A stretch of 64,000 bases of DNA. Origin: Mesorhizobium sp. YIM 152430. GTDB lineage: Bacteria; Pseudomonadota; Alphaproteobacteria; Rhizobiales; Rhizobiaceae. Location of the stretch: assembly GCF_029210365.1 (NCBI RefSeq), contig NZ_JARGES010000025.1:39291-103290 (forward strand), written 5' to 3'. Below, piece after piece: positions 46,026-54,835 of this stretch (the first letter of the stretch is position 1; the number at the start of each line of letters is the position of its first letter). The position numbers and the translations under genes are program-made. The notes beneath the pieces were generated by a model. The model was given only the letters and a program-made list of their open reading frames with translations, was not told the DNA's origin and did no database searches.

Positions 46026-47206
46026 ACGCGGTCTCGGCACGCCAGCGTGGCCGGGCGGCGCTGCTGATCGCGCCGCTGGTGATCTTTCTGGGCGTCTTCT
46101 TCCTGTGGCCGCTCTGGCTGATGGTCGACGTGTCGATCCGCAACGATGCGATCGGCGGCGCGTTTCCACGCACGTCGGAACTGATAGGAAGCTGGGACGG
46201 CGAGGCGATGCCGGAGGCCGATATCCAGGCCGCGCTGGTCGAGGATCTGCGCGAGGCGTCTCAGTCGACGCTGGGCGCGGCCGTGCGGACGCTGAACAGC
46301 CAGGTTTCCGGGTTTCGCACGCTGATGGGCCGCACCGCGACGGCCGCGCGCGATCTCGGGGACGGCCAGACGCTCGACCTTCGCCAAATCGACGACCGCT
46401 GGGCGGAACCGCGCTTCTGGCGGGCGATCCAGGTCTCGGTGGCGCCTTACACCGACCGCAACCTTCTCGCCGCGCTCGACCTGCAACGCTCGGATACGGG
46501 CGAGATCGAGCAAATGGCGTCTTCGGCCTCGGCCAACCGGCTGATCATCTGGCGCACCTTCGCCATCGCGGGCTCGGTCACGCTGCTCTGCGCGCTCATC
46601 GGCCTGCCCTATGCGATGCTGGCGGCGTCGGTGACGGGGTGGAAACGCAATGCGCTGCTGCTCGCCGTGCTGCTGCCGCTGTGGACCTCGCTGCTCGTGC
46701 GAACCGCAGCCTGGTTCATCCTTCTCCAGAACGAGGGCATCATCAACAGGACTCTGATCGGGCTCGGCTGGATCGACGGGCCGCTGCCGCTGATCTTCAA
46801 CCGGCTCGGCGTCGTCATCGCGATGACGCATGTGCTCTTGCCCTTCATGGTCCTGCCGATCTTCTCAGTCGTCTCGGCGATCCCGAAGAACCTGATGCCC
46901 GCCGCGGCCTCGCTCGGCGCGCGGCCGCTGCGCGCCTTCTGGCGCGTGCTCCTGCCTCTTTCGATGCCCGGCCTGCTCGCCGGCTCGCTGCTCGTGTTCA
47001 TGGTGGCGATCGGCTATTACATAACGCCTGCGCTCGTCGGCGGTCCGAACGACCAGATGATCTCGTCCGTCATCGCCTTCTATGCGCTACAGACTGCGAA
47101 CTGGGGCATGGCCGGGGCGCTCGGCATCCTGCTCCTTGGCGTGACGACCGTGCTTTACCTCGTCTATGGCCGGCTTTCGCGCGGCGGCGCGCCGACGGGA
47201 GCCTGA
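46022..47206 (+). CDS. ABC transporter permease (PotB-type) with large periplasmic insert
   Basis: A 394-residue permease with six membrane helices. Helix 1 (LLIAPLVIFLGVFFLWPLWLMVDVS) is followed by an unusually long hydrophilic loop of about 130 residues (from about 48 to 178) before helix 2 (FAIAGSVTLLCALIGLPYAML); PotB proteins usually have a short loop here. The EAA coupling motif is present in AAASLGARPLRAFWRVLLPLSMPG. ATG 46022 overlaps the ATPase stop. It pairs with the next permease. Confidence 0.92.
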   Translation: MNAVSARQRGRAALLIAPLVIFLGVFFLWPLWLMVDVSIRNDAIGGAFPRTSELIGSWDGEAMPEADIQAALVEDLREASQSTLGAAVRTLNSQVSGFRTLMGRTATAARDLGDGQTLDLRQIDDRWAEPRFWRAIQVSVAPYTDRNLLAALDLQRSDTGEIEQMASSASANRLIIWRTFAIAGSVTLLCALIGLPYAMLAASVTGWKRNALLLAVLLPLWTSLLVRTAAWFILLQNEGIINRTLIGLGWIDGPLPLIFNRLGVVIAMTHVLLPFMVLPIFSVVSAIPKNLMPAAASLGARPLRAFWRVLLPLSMPGLLAGSLLVFMVAIGYYITPALVGGPNDQMISSVIAFYALQTANWGMAGALGILLLGVTTVLYLVYGRLSRGGAPTGA

Positions 47207-47207
47207 G

Positions 47208-47993
47208 ATGCTGCGTGTCGCCCAAGCCATATTCGGTATCGCCGCCGCCCTCTTCCTGATCCTGCCGATCGTTGCGATCCTGCCGCTCGCCTTCACGTCG
47301 AGCATCTTCCTCAACTACCCGATCCCCGGCTATTCCCTGCGCTGGTTCGCAGAACTCGGCGAAAGCGCGCAATGGCGCAATTCGATCATCAACTCGCTGA
47401 TCATCGGCTCGGGCGCGACCATTCTTTCCGTCGTGCTCGGCACGCTCGCGGCGCTCGGCCTGCGCGGACGCGGTATCCCGTTCCCCAACGTGCTGCGCAC
47501 GATCTTCCTGCTGCCGATGGTGGTGCCGGCGGTCGTCCTTGGCGTGGGATTGCAGATTTCACTGGCGCAGATCGGTCTTGCGAGCAGCTATCCCGGCGTC
47601 ATCTTTTCGCACGCCGTCCTTTGCGTGCCCTTCGTTGTCGTCTCGGTGTCGACGGCCTTGCAGGGCATCAACCCGACCGTCGAGCGGGCAGCGGCAAGCC
47701 TCGGCGCCTCGCCGACACGCGTGTTCCGCCGCGTGACGATGCCGCTCGCCATGCCGGGAATCGTGACGGGCGCGGTTTTCGCTTTCGCGACTTCGCTCGA
47801 CGAGGTGGTGCTGACGCTGTTCGTCGCCGGTCCGAACCAGCGCACGCTGGCACGGCAAATGTTCTCCTCGATCCGCGAGAACATTTCGCCGGCGGTCGCG
47901 GCTGCGGCACTTCTGCTGATCGTCGGAACGCTCCTCCTGGCCCTGCTCGCCGCCTATACACGACGGCGCGCGGCCAAAACGGTCGAAGCCTAG
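47208..47993 (+). CDS. ABC transporter permease (PotC-type)
   Basis: A 261-residue permease with six membrane helices starting MLRVAQAIFGIAAALFLILP. The EAA motif is ERAAASLGASPTRVFRRVTMPLAMPG. It is the last gene of the importer and begins one base after the stop of the preceding permease. Its stop codon shares a CTAG tetranucleotide with that of the convergent nucleoside-type permease. Confidence 0.93.
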   Translation: MLRVAQAIFGIAAALFLILPIVAILPLAFTSSIFLNYPIPGYSLRWFAELGESAQWRNSIINSLIIGSGATILSVVLGTLAALGLRGRGIPFPNVLRTIFLLPMVVPAVVLGVGLQISLAQIGLASSYPGVIFSHAVLCVPFVVVSVSTALQGINPTVERAAASLGASPTRVFRRVTMPLAMPGIVTGAVFAFATSLDEVVLTLFVAGPNQRTLARQMFSSIRENISPAVAAAALLLIVGTLLLALLAAYTRRRAAKTVEA

Positions 47994-48931
47994 CGTTCAC
48001 CCTTCTGATACGGGATCATCAGCGCCTTCGGGTAGCTCGCACGACGGGCGACGAGCACGAGCGCGGCGATCGACAGGAGATAGGGCATCATCAGGAACAC
48101 CTGATAGGGCACGATGCCGCCGGCGACCTGCTGAAGACGGATCTGGTAGGCATCGAATGCCGCGAAGAGCAGTGCGCCGATGAGCGCCTTGCCGGGGCGC
48201 CACGAGCCGAAGACGACGAGCGCGATACAGATCCAGCCGCGGCCGTTGACCATCTCGAAGAAGAACGAGTTGAAGGCGGACATGGTGAGGAACGCGCCGC
48301 CGACCGCCATCAACGCCGAGCCGACCATGACGGCGCCCATGCGGATGCCGGTGACCGACAGGCCCTGCGACTCGACTGCCGAGGGGTTTTCACCCGCCGC
48401 GCGGACTGCGAGACCCAGCGGCGTGCGATAGAGCACCCAGGCGACGACTGCGACAGTGATAAAGGCGAGATAGGTCAGCGGCGTCTGGTTGAAGAGTGCC
48501 GGACCGACCACCGGAAGATCGGAAAGATAAGGCACCGCCCAATTTCGGAAGGGTTCGATGCGCGGCGGCGACGGCACCTGGGGCAGGACCACGCGATAGG
48601 TGAAATAGGTGAGGCTCGTCGCCAGAAGCGTGATGCCGATGCCGACGACGTGCTGCGACAGGCCGAACGGCACGGTGAGCGCTCCATGGACGAGGCCAAA
48701 AGCAGCACCGACGAGCGCCGCGACGGCGACGCCGGTCCACAGATCGCCACCGGCATAGACCGTGACCCAGCCGGCGAAGGCGCCGGCGACCATGATGCCT
48801 TCGATGCCCAGATTGAGGACACCCGCACGCTCGCAGATCAGTTCACCCATGGTGGCGAAGATCAGCGGCGAGGCGATGCGGATGGCCGCGACCCAGAACG
48901 ACGCATTGAAAAGGATTTCGAAGACATCCAT
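47990..48931 (-). CDS. BMP-type (nucleoside-like) ABC transporter permease 2
   Basis: A 313-residue permease of the branched-chain-permease superfamily as found in nucleoside/BMP-type importers, with about nine membrane helices. The motif GELICERAGVLNLGIEGIMVAGAFAG near the N-terminus is diagnostic of this permease pair. ATG 48929-48931 overlaps the stop of the preceding permease by one base (TGATG) with GAGGTGG just upstream. It is the last gene of the four-gene operon. Confidence 0.92.
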   Translation of the reverse strand: MDVFEILFNASFWVAAIRIASPLIFATMGELICERAGVLNLGIEGIMVAGAFAGWVTVYAGGDLWTGVAVAALVGAAFGLVHGALTVPFGLSQHVVGIGITLLATSLTYFTYRVVLPQVPSPPRIEPFRNWAVPYLSDLPVVGPALFNQTPLTYLAFITVAVVAWVLYRTPLGLAVRAAGENPSAVESQGLSVTGIRMGAVMVGSALMAVGGAFLTMSAFNSFFFEMVNGRGWICIALVVFGSWRPGKALIGALLFAAFDAYQIRLQQVAGGIVPYQVFLMMPYLLSIAALVLVARRASYPKALMIPYQKGER

Positions 48932-49980
48932 CAGCGCCACCTCACCGAATAGCGCGACAGCATGATCGCGGTGACCATGGTCAGGAGCGCGGTCGCGACC
49001 ATAACCTCGGCGATGTAGCTGGGAACACCCGCCGCGCGGCTCATCGCGTCGGCGCCGACGAAGATGCCGGCAACGAAGATCGCGGCCGCGACGACGCCGA
49101 GCGGATTGAGCATGGCCAGCATGGCGACGACGATGCCCGTGTAGCCGAAGCCCGAGGACAGATCGAGCGTGAGGTTGCCCTTGAGGCCGGCGACTTCGGA
49201 AAAGCCGCCGAGTGCGGCGAGCCCGCCGGAAATCAGCGCCGTCTTCATCAGCACCGCATTGACCGGAATGCCGGCGAAGCGCGCAGCTTCGGCATTGGCG
49301 CCGACGGCCCGCATCTCATAGCCGAGCGTGGTCTTCTTCATGACGAACCAGACCGCGAAGGCAGCGACGAGCGCGATGACGAATCCATAGTGAAGCCGCC
49401 TGCCCTCGACGATGCGGGGTAGCCTGGCATCGGCCGAGACCATCTGCGACTGCGGCCAGCCGAGGCCCATCGGGTCCTTCAAGACACCTTCGAGCAGCAT
49501 GGAGACGAAGAGCAGGACGACGAAATTGAGAAGCAGTGTCGTCACCACCTCGTCGACGCCGAAGCGGGTCTTGAGGATGGCCGGGCCGAGCAGGACGAGC
49601 CCTCCGGCGAGGATCGTCGCCAGCATGATGACGGGGATCAGGATCGGCGCGGGCAGCGGCAGAAGGCCGGTTCCGAGCACGACCGTAACGATGCCGCCGA
49701 CATAAAGCTGCGCTTCCGCGCCGATGTTCCAGAGGCGGGCGCGGAATGCGACGGCGACGGCAAGGCCGGTGAAGATCAGCGGCGTCGCACGCGTCAGTGT
49801 CTCCAGAAGCGCGAATTGCGAGCCGGCCGCGCCCTTGAGCACCAGCCAGAACACAAACAGCGGTGATGCGCCGGAAGTCATGACGAGCAGGGACGCGATC
49901 AGAACAGTCGCCGCGACCGCACCGAGCGGATAAACAACAAGCATCACCCGCGACGGGCGCGGTTTCGGCTCAAGCCGCAT
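48931..49980 (-). CDS. BMP-type (nucleoside-like) ABC transporter permease 1
   Basis: A 349-residue permease with about nine membrane helices; TGLAVAVAFRARLWNIGAEAQ (the WNIGAEGQ motif) and GVDEVVTTLLLNFVV are characteristic of the first permease in BMP-type importers. It follows the ATPase gene by 12 bases and overlaps permease 2 by one base. Confidence 0.93.
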   Translation of the reverse strand: MRLEPKPRPSRVMLVVYPLGAVAATVLIASLLVMTSGASPLFVFWLVLKGAAGSQFALLETLTRATPLIFTGLAVAVAFRARLWNIGAEAQLYVGGIVTVVLGTGLLPLPAPILIPVIMLATILAGGLVLLGPAILKTRFGVDEVVTTLLLNFVVLLFVSMLLEGVLKDPMGLGWPQSQMVSADARLPRIVEGRRLHYGFVIALVAAFAVWFVMKKTTLGYEMRAVGANAEAARFAGIPVNAVLMKTALISGGLAALGGFSEVAGLKGNLTLDLSSGFGYTGIVVAMLAMLNPLGVVAAAIFVAGIFVGADAMSRAAGVPSYIAEVMVATALLTMVTAIMLSRYSVRWR

Positions 49981-49992
49981 CGAATTCGTTCC

Positions 49993-51528
49993 TCACGCCG
50001 CCTCCAGCCCGAGGCCGGCCATCATTTCGCCGAGCTCGCCGACGCTTTTTTCGCCGCGCGCGAAGGGGCGCGAGATTTTCCCCTCAGCGATGACATGAAC
50101 CCTGTCGGAGAGCGACAGGATCTCGTCGAGATCTTCGGATATCAGCAGCACCGCCGCACCCCGGTCCCGCGCGTCGATCAGCCGTGCGTGGACATAGGCT
50201 ACGGCGCCGATGTCGAGACCGCGCGTCGGCTGGTTGGCGAGGATAACGACCGGATCGGGATCGAGCGCGCGACCGAGGATGAGTTTTTGCATGTTGCCGC
50301 CCGACAAGAGCCGGATGCGGGTTTCGGGCGACGGGCATTTGACGTCGTAGGCTGCGATGAGGCGTTCTGCGAATTTTCGCGCGGCGGTCCAGTCGATCAT
50401 GCCGTATCGCGAGAATGGTTTCCCACGGTAGCGTTCGGAGATCACGTTCTCGGTCAGGCTCATGTCGGCAACGGTACCGACCGCATGGCGGTCTTCGGGA
50501 ATGCGGGCGATGCCACGATCGAGCGCGGCGCGCGGCGACCATCCGGGCGGCGGCGCCTCACCGATCAGCAACTGGCCGGACCGGGGCGACAGGGTGCCGG
50601 AGAGGAGACCGGCAAGCGCTGCCTGTCCGTTGCCGGAGACGCCGGCAATGCCGGTGATCACGCCGCCATGAAGTTGCAGCGAGACATCGCGCAGCGGCGT
50701 GCCGGATGCGGCGACGGTCGAGACGGATTGCAGTTCCAGAAGAACCGGTCCGGGCTCGCGCGGTGCGGCCTTCGGCAATGACACTTCCTGCCCGACCATC
50801 AGCGCGGCGAGTTCCCGGCGCGTGGTTTGCGCCGTCCGGCGCTCGCCCGCAAGACGCCCGCCGCGCAGCACGACGACGCGGTCGGCGACCGCCATCACCT
50901 CCTTCAGCTTGTGCGAGATGAAGATGATGGAAAGGCCCTCTGCAACCAGAAGCTTGAGCGTGGCGAAAAGGGCCTCTGTCTCGCCGGGCGTCAGAACGGC
51001 CGTCGGCTCGTCGAGAATGAGAACGCGCGCGTCACGGTAAAGCGCCTTGAGGATTTCGACGCGCTGGCGTTCGCCAACGGCGAGTTCCGAAACGGGCCGC
51101 GACGGGTCGATGGCGAGTCCGAACTCGGCGGAGAGCCTTGCAATGCGCGCCCGCGCCGACGCCCGGTCGAGGCGCGGCGACCAGATGCTTTGCGTGCCGA
51201 GCGCGATGCTCTCCAAAACCGTCAGATTGTCGGCCAGCGTGAAATGCTGGTGGACCATGCCGATGCCCGCAGTCAGCGCGGCGCGCGGATCGCCAGGCGG
51301 CAACGGCTTGCCGAATGCCTCGATGGCACCTTCGTCGGCCACGTAATGACCGAAGAGGATGTTCATCAGGGTCGTCTTGCCGGCGCCATTCTCGCCCAGA
51401 AGGGCGACGATCTCGCCCCGTTTCAGGTCGAGATCGATCGCGTCATTGGCGATGAGCGCGCCAAATCGCTTGGTGATGCCGGCGAGGCGCAGAACGATCT
51501 GCGCCTGCCGCGCCGTGTCGTCGGCCAT
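49993..51528 (-). CDS. BMP-type ABC transporter ATPase (two fused domains)
   Basis: A 511-residue ATPase with two ABC domains. The N-terminal domain is complete (Walker A GENGAGKT at about 42-49, signature VGERQRVEI, Walker B VLILDEPTAVLTP). The C-terminal domain is degenerate at the nucleotide site: its Walker A region reads GVSGNGQAALAGL instead of GxxGxGKST, the signature is LSGGNMQKLILGRAL and Walker B reads VVILANQPTRGLD. This asymmetry is standard for the family. ATG 51526-51528 overlaps the stop of the BMP gene by one base. Confidence 0.94.
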   Translation of the reverse strand: MADDTARQAQIVLRLAGITKRFGALIANDAIDLDLKRGEIVALLGENGAGKTTLMNILFGHYVADEGAIEAFGKPLPPGDPRAALTAGIGMVHQHFTLADNLTVLESIALGTQSIWSPRLDRASARARIARLSAEFGLAIDPSRPVSELAVGERQRVEILKALYRDARVLILDEPTAVLTPGETEALFATLKLLVAEGLSIIFISHKLKEVMAVADRVVVLRGGRLAGERRTAQTTRRELAALMVGQEVSLPKAAPREPGPVLLELQSVSTVAASGTPLRDVSLQLHGGVITGIAGVSGNGQAALAGLLSGTLSPRSGQLLIGEAPPPGWSPRAALDRGIARIPEDRHAVGTVADMSLTENVISERYRGKPFSRYGMIDWTAARKFAERLIAAYDVKCPSPETRIRLLSGGNMQKLILGRALDPDPVVILANQPTRGLDIGAVAYVHARLIDARDRGAAVLLISEDLDEILSLSDRVHVIAEGKISRPFARGEKSVGELGEMMAGLGLEAA

Positions 51529-52565
51529 CAGCTCGAGGTCGGTTCTTCGTCGTTGATCTCGACGGTGAAAGAACCGTCCTTGATCGCCGCTTCCTTCTCC
51601 GCGACGAGTGCCTTGATCTCCGCGGGAACCTTGTCCTCGAACGTGCCGAGCGGCGCCATCGACGCGCCGCCCTCCTTCATGAAGGAATAGACGCCGTAAT
51701 CGGCCGCCGTGAACGTGCCGGCGCGCACTTCCGCGATCGCCTTGTCGAGCGTCGGCTCGAAATGCCAGAGCGCGGAGGCGACGACCGTCTCGGGATAGTC
51801 GGCCTGCGTATCGATGACGTTGCCGATGGCGAGGATGCCGCGCTCCTGCGCCGCGTCCGACACGCCGAAGCGCTCTGCATAGAGAACGTCCGCGCCGGCA
51901 TCGATCTGCGCGAAGGCGGTCTCCTTGGCCTTGGGCGGGTCGAACCAGGAGCCGATGAAGGCGACCTGGAACCTGACGTCCGGCCTGGTCTCGCGCGCGC
52001 CCGCCATGAAGGCGTGCATCAGGCGATTGACCTCGGGAATCGGATAGCCGCCGACCATGCCGATATTGCCGTTTTCCGACATCGCGCCGGCAATGAGGCC
52101 AGTGAGATAGGAGGCGTCCTGAATGTAATTGTCGAAGGGTGCGAAATTCGGTACCGCCGGATCTTCCTTGAAGCTCGATCCCATGAGAAAGGCGACGTCC
52201 GGATAGTCCATCGCGACCTGCCGGGCGGCCTGCTCGACGCCGAAGACCTCGCCCAGGATGAGCTGGTTTCCGGCCTCGCAATATTCGCGCATGACGCGCT
52301 CATAGTCCGAGTTCGAGACGTTTTCGGAGAATGTGTATTCGATGTCGCCGCGCTCCTGCGCAGCCTGCGCCGCCAAGTGGATGCGGCTCACCCATTGCTG
52401 CTCGGTCGGCACGGTGTAGACGGCCGCGACCTTGAGCGGTTCCTGCGCGAAGAGTCTCGTCGGCAGGCTCGCTGTCACGGCGAGAACCGCACCGGCGCCG
52501 GCGGTTTTGAGCAGATGACGACGAGACACGGCGAAGCGGCGTGACGATAGGTTGAAGCTGGACAT
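51528..52565 (-). CDS. BMP family ABC transporter substrate-binding protein
   Basis: A 345-residue periplasmic binding protein of the BMP (basic membrane protein A/PnrA-like) family, which bind purine nucleosides or similar ligands. The N-terminus has a twin-arginine signal (SRRHLLKTAGAGAVLAVTAS), implying Tat export of the folded protein, which is unusual but known for this group. Family blocks include PLKVAAVYTVPTEQQWVSR, YPDVAFLMGSSFKED and IGMVGGYPIPEVNRLMHAF. ATG 52563-52565 is the only start that places the signal at the N-terminus. First gene of the operon; the 145 bases upstream hold its promoter. Confidence 0.93.
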   Translation of the reverse strand: MSSFNLSSRRFAVSRRHLLKTAGAGAVLAVTASLPTRLFAQEPLKVAAVYTVPTEQQWVSRIHLAAQAAQERGDIEYTFSENVSNSDYERVMREYCEAGNQLILGEVFGVEQAARQVAMDYPDVAFLMGSSFKEDPAVPNFAPFDNYIQDASYLTGLIAGAMSENGNIGMVGGYPIPEVNRLMHAFMAGARETRPDVRFQVAFIGSWFDPPKAKETAFAQIDAGADVLYAERFGVSDAAQERGILAIGNVIDTQADYPETVVASALWHFEPTLDKAIAEVRAGTFTAADYGVYSFMKEGGASMAPLGTFEDKVPAEIKALVAEKEAAIKDGSFTVEINDEEPTSS

Positions 52566-52710
52566 GGCTGTTCCCTCTGGGCCTGAGATTGATGGTCCCG
52601 TCGATTTCTTGTTTGACTTGAACGTAATCCAAGAACCGAAGCGCCACAATCGGGCGCGCGACATGATCCACGGCATCGCGCGTCCGGTCAGAACGAGGCC
52701 AAACGGCGGC

Positions 52711-53931
52711 TCAGGTCCGCTCGTCGGCGATGACCCTGCCGTCATTGGGAAGATGGCCGACCGGGACGATCTCGACCGTTCCCTTGAGCTTGGTGATCTC
52801 GGAAAGCTTTTGCGCGGCAGCCGCGCCCAATTTCTGGTCCGGGTGCTCGATCTTCAGGACCATCGCGTCCTGTTCACCCGCGCGCGTCACGACCAGACGC
52901 ATACGGCCTGAGATCGCCAGCGCCTTGCCAAGCGCGGCAAGCTGTTCGGGCCGCACGAACATGCCCTTGACCTTGGTCGCCTGATCGGCGCGCCCCATCC
53001 AGCCGGCGATGCGGCGGGAGCCATCATCGGACGAAAGCGTCCGCGACATGTCGCCGGTCGCGAAGCGGATGAGCGGATAGTCGCGGTTGAGGCGGGTAAC
53101 GACGATCTCGCCGACCTCTCCGTCGGGTAGCGGATCGTCGGTGCCGGGTCGGACGATCTCCAGCACGACGCCGTCATTCACGGCCATGCCCTCGCCGCCA
53201 TCTTCATAGGCGACGATGCCGAGATCGGCCGTGCCGTAGCACTGGACGACCGAAATGCCGCGTTCGACAAGTTCCGCCCGCAGGCTCGGCGGCAGCGCCG
53301 CGCCCGACACCACGGCCCGCGTGATCGAGCCGGCATCGACACCGGCCTCTTGCGCCTTGTCGACAAGGATTTTCAGAAAATCCGGCGTGCCGATATAGAC
53401 GGTCGGCCGGAACTGGCCGATCGCGGCAAGCTGGTCGGCCGTGTTGCCCGGCCCTGCCGGAATGACGGCACAGCCGAGCGCGTGCGCTCCGCTTTCGAAC
53501 ATCGCGCCGGCCGGCGTCAGATGATAGGAAAACGTGTTGAGGACGATGTCCTGCGGCCCGACGCCGGCCGCCGCCAACGCTTTGGCCGCGCCCCACCAGT
53601 CCCTGCCATGACCTTCAGGATCGAAGATCGGGCCGGGCGAGACGAAGAGCCGGGCGAGCGAGCCGACCGGCGTCGCCGTCAATCCGCCGAAAGGCGGCGC
53701 CTTGGCCTGCAATTCGACCAGTTCGGACTTACGCAGCACGGGCACCGCGCCGAGGGCATCGCGCGTGGTCAACGCCTCGATTTCGACGCCTGCCAGCCGC
53801 TCGGCCCAGAATGGCTGCCGCTCCGCCGCGCGTGAAATATGCGCCCGCATCGCCGACAAAAGCTCGGCGTCGCCGCCATGCGCCGAAACGACGTCTCGAT
53901 GCTCGACCATTCTGTTTTCCTGACGGTTCAT
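52711..53931 (-). CDS. PaaK-like adenylate-forming family protein with degenerate P-loop
   Basis: A 406-residue protein of the phenylacetate-CoA ligase (PaaK) family. The family blocks PPFGGLTATPV, VQCYGTADLGIVAYE (A5-like), LIRFATGDMSRTL (A7-like) and KVKGMFVRPEQLAAL (A8-like) are preserved. However, where PaaK has the ATP-binding SSGTTGKPT loop, residues 95-107 read LFVSPGPIFDPEG, so the Gly/Thr-rich P-loop is missing. The protein may bind an adenylate differently or serve another role. It is the last gene of the seven-gene importer operon, four bases after livF. ATG 53929-53931; Met8 is an alternative. Confidence 0.85.
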   Translation of the reverse strand: MNRQENRMVEHRDVVSAHGGDAELLSAMRAHISRAAERQPFWAERLAGVEIEALTTRDALGAVPVLRKSELVELQAKAPPFGGLTATPVGSLARLFVSPGPIFDPEGHGRDWWGAAKALAAAGVGPQDIVLNTFSYHLTPAGAMFESGAHALGCAVIPAGPGNTADQLAAIGQFRPTVYIGTPDFLKILVDKAQEAGVDAGSITRAVVSGAALPPSLRAELVERGISVVQCYGTADLGIVAYEDGGEGMAVNDGVVLEIVRPGTDDPLPDGEVGEIVVTRLNRDYPLIRFATGDMSRTLSSDDGSRRIAGWMGRADQATKVKGMFVRPEQLAALGKALAISGRMRLVVTRAGEQDAMVLKIEHPDQKLGAAAAQKLSEITKLKGTVEIVPVGHLPNDGRVIADERT

Positions 53932-53935
53932 GATC

Positions 53936-54784
53936 TTACGCCAGCCAGCGCTTGCGGCGCTTGTAGTGCTTCACGTCGCGGAAGGATTTGCGCCCCTCGC
54001 CGCCGACGCCGAGGTAGAATTCCTTGACGTCGTCGTTCTCGCGCAGCGCCTTCGCCTCGCCGTCCAGAACCACGCGACCCGATTCCAAGATGTAACCGTA
54101 TTTGGCGTAGCGCAGCGCGACATTTGTGTTCTGTTCGGCGAGAAGGAAGGAGACCCCCTGCTCGTCATTGAGCTTCTTCACGATTTCGAAAATTTCCTCG
54201 ACGAGTTGCGGCGCGAGGCCCATCGAGGGTTCGTCGAGAAGGATCATCTTCGGCCGCGACATGAGCGCACGGCCGATCGCCGTCATCTGCTGCTCGCCGC
54301 CCGACGTGTAGCCTGCCTGGCTGGTGCGTCGCTCGCGCAGGCGCGGGAAATACTGGTAGACGAGTTCGAGGTCGTCGCGGATCGCGGCCGCGCCGTCCTT
54401 GCGGGTGAAGGCGCCGGTCATCAGATTGTCCTCGACCGACAGATGGCCGAAGCAATGCCGGCCTTCCATCACCTGGATACAGCCGCGGCGCACCAGCGTA
54501 TTCGGCGACAAGGACTGGACTTCCTGTCCCTCGAACAGGATCGACCCCTTGGTCACTTCGCCGCGCTCGGCGTGGAGAAGGTTGGAAATCGCCTTCAACG
54601 TCGTCGTCTTGCCGGCGCCGTTGGCGCCAAGGATCGCGGTGATGCCGCCGCGCGGCACGGAAAGCGAGACGCCTTTCAACACCAGGATGACGTGATCGTA
54701 GATCACCTCGATATTGTTGACCGCGAGGATCGGCTTGGCGGTATCGGGAACGGGGGCGGTCGTTGGTGTCATCGCTGTTTCCAT
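53936..54784 (-). CDS. Branched-chain-type ABC transporter ATPase LivF
   Basis: A 282-residue ATPase with Walker A GANGAGKTT, signature TSGGEQQMTAIGRAL and Walker B MILLDEPSMGLAP, typical of LivF. Its C-terminus is longer and more basic than usual (KSFRDVKHYKRRKRWLA). The start is uncertain: ATG 54784 or ATG 54772 are both in frame, and the ribosome-binding site is poorly placed because a terminator-like hairpin ends only eight bases before 54784. Expression therefore seems to depend on read-through from the livK transcript. Confidence 0.93.
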   Translation of the reverse strand: METAMTPTTAPVPDTAKPILAVNNIEVIYDHVILVLKGVSLSVPRGGITAILGANGAGKTTTLKAISNLLHAERGEVTKGSILFEGQEVQSLSPNTLVRRGCIQVMEGRHCFGHLSVEDNLMTGAFTRKDGAAAIRDDLELVYQYFPRLRERRTSQAGYTSGGEQQMTAIGRALMSRPKMILLDEPSMGLAPQLVEEIFEIVKKLNDEQGVSFLLAEQNTNVALRYAKYGYILESGRVVLDGEAKALRENDDVKEFYLGVGGEGRKSFRDVKHYKRRKRWLA

Positions 54785-54791
54785 CACCTGG

Positions 54792-54825
54792 AAAAATGCG
54801 CGGCGGGGAGATTTGCCCGCCGCGC
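54792..54825 (-). terminator. Hairpin-U-run attenuator between livK and livF
   Basis: A ten-base perfect stem (GCGCGGCGGG and its complement) with an eight-base loop, followed on the minus strand by AUUUUU. It starts 11 bases after the stop of the substrate-binding gene and ends eight bases before livF. This is a textbook intrinsic terminator inside an operon, so partial read-through is required for livF and the PaaK-like gene. Confidence 0.75.
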
Positions 54826-54835
54826 GTGACGCGTC

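Noticed and set aside
49993..52281. A 762-residue version of the BMP-type ATPase
   Set aside because: The extra N-terminal 251 residues come from reading the substrate-binding gene in another frame; the ATG at 51528 overlapping that gene's stop gives the normal family length.
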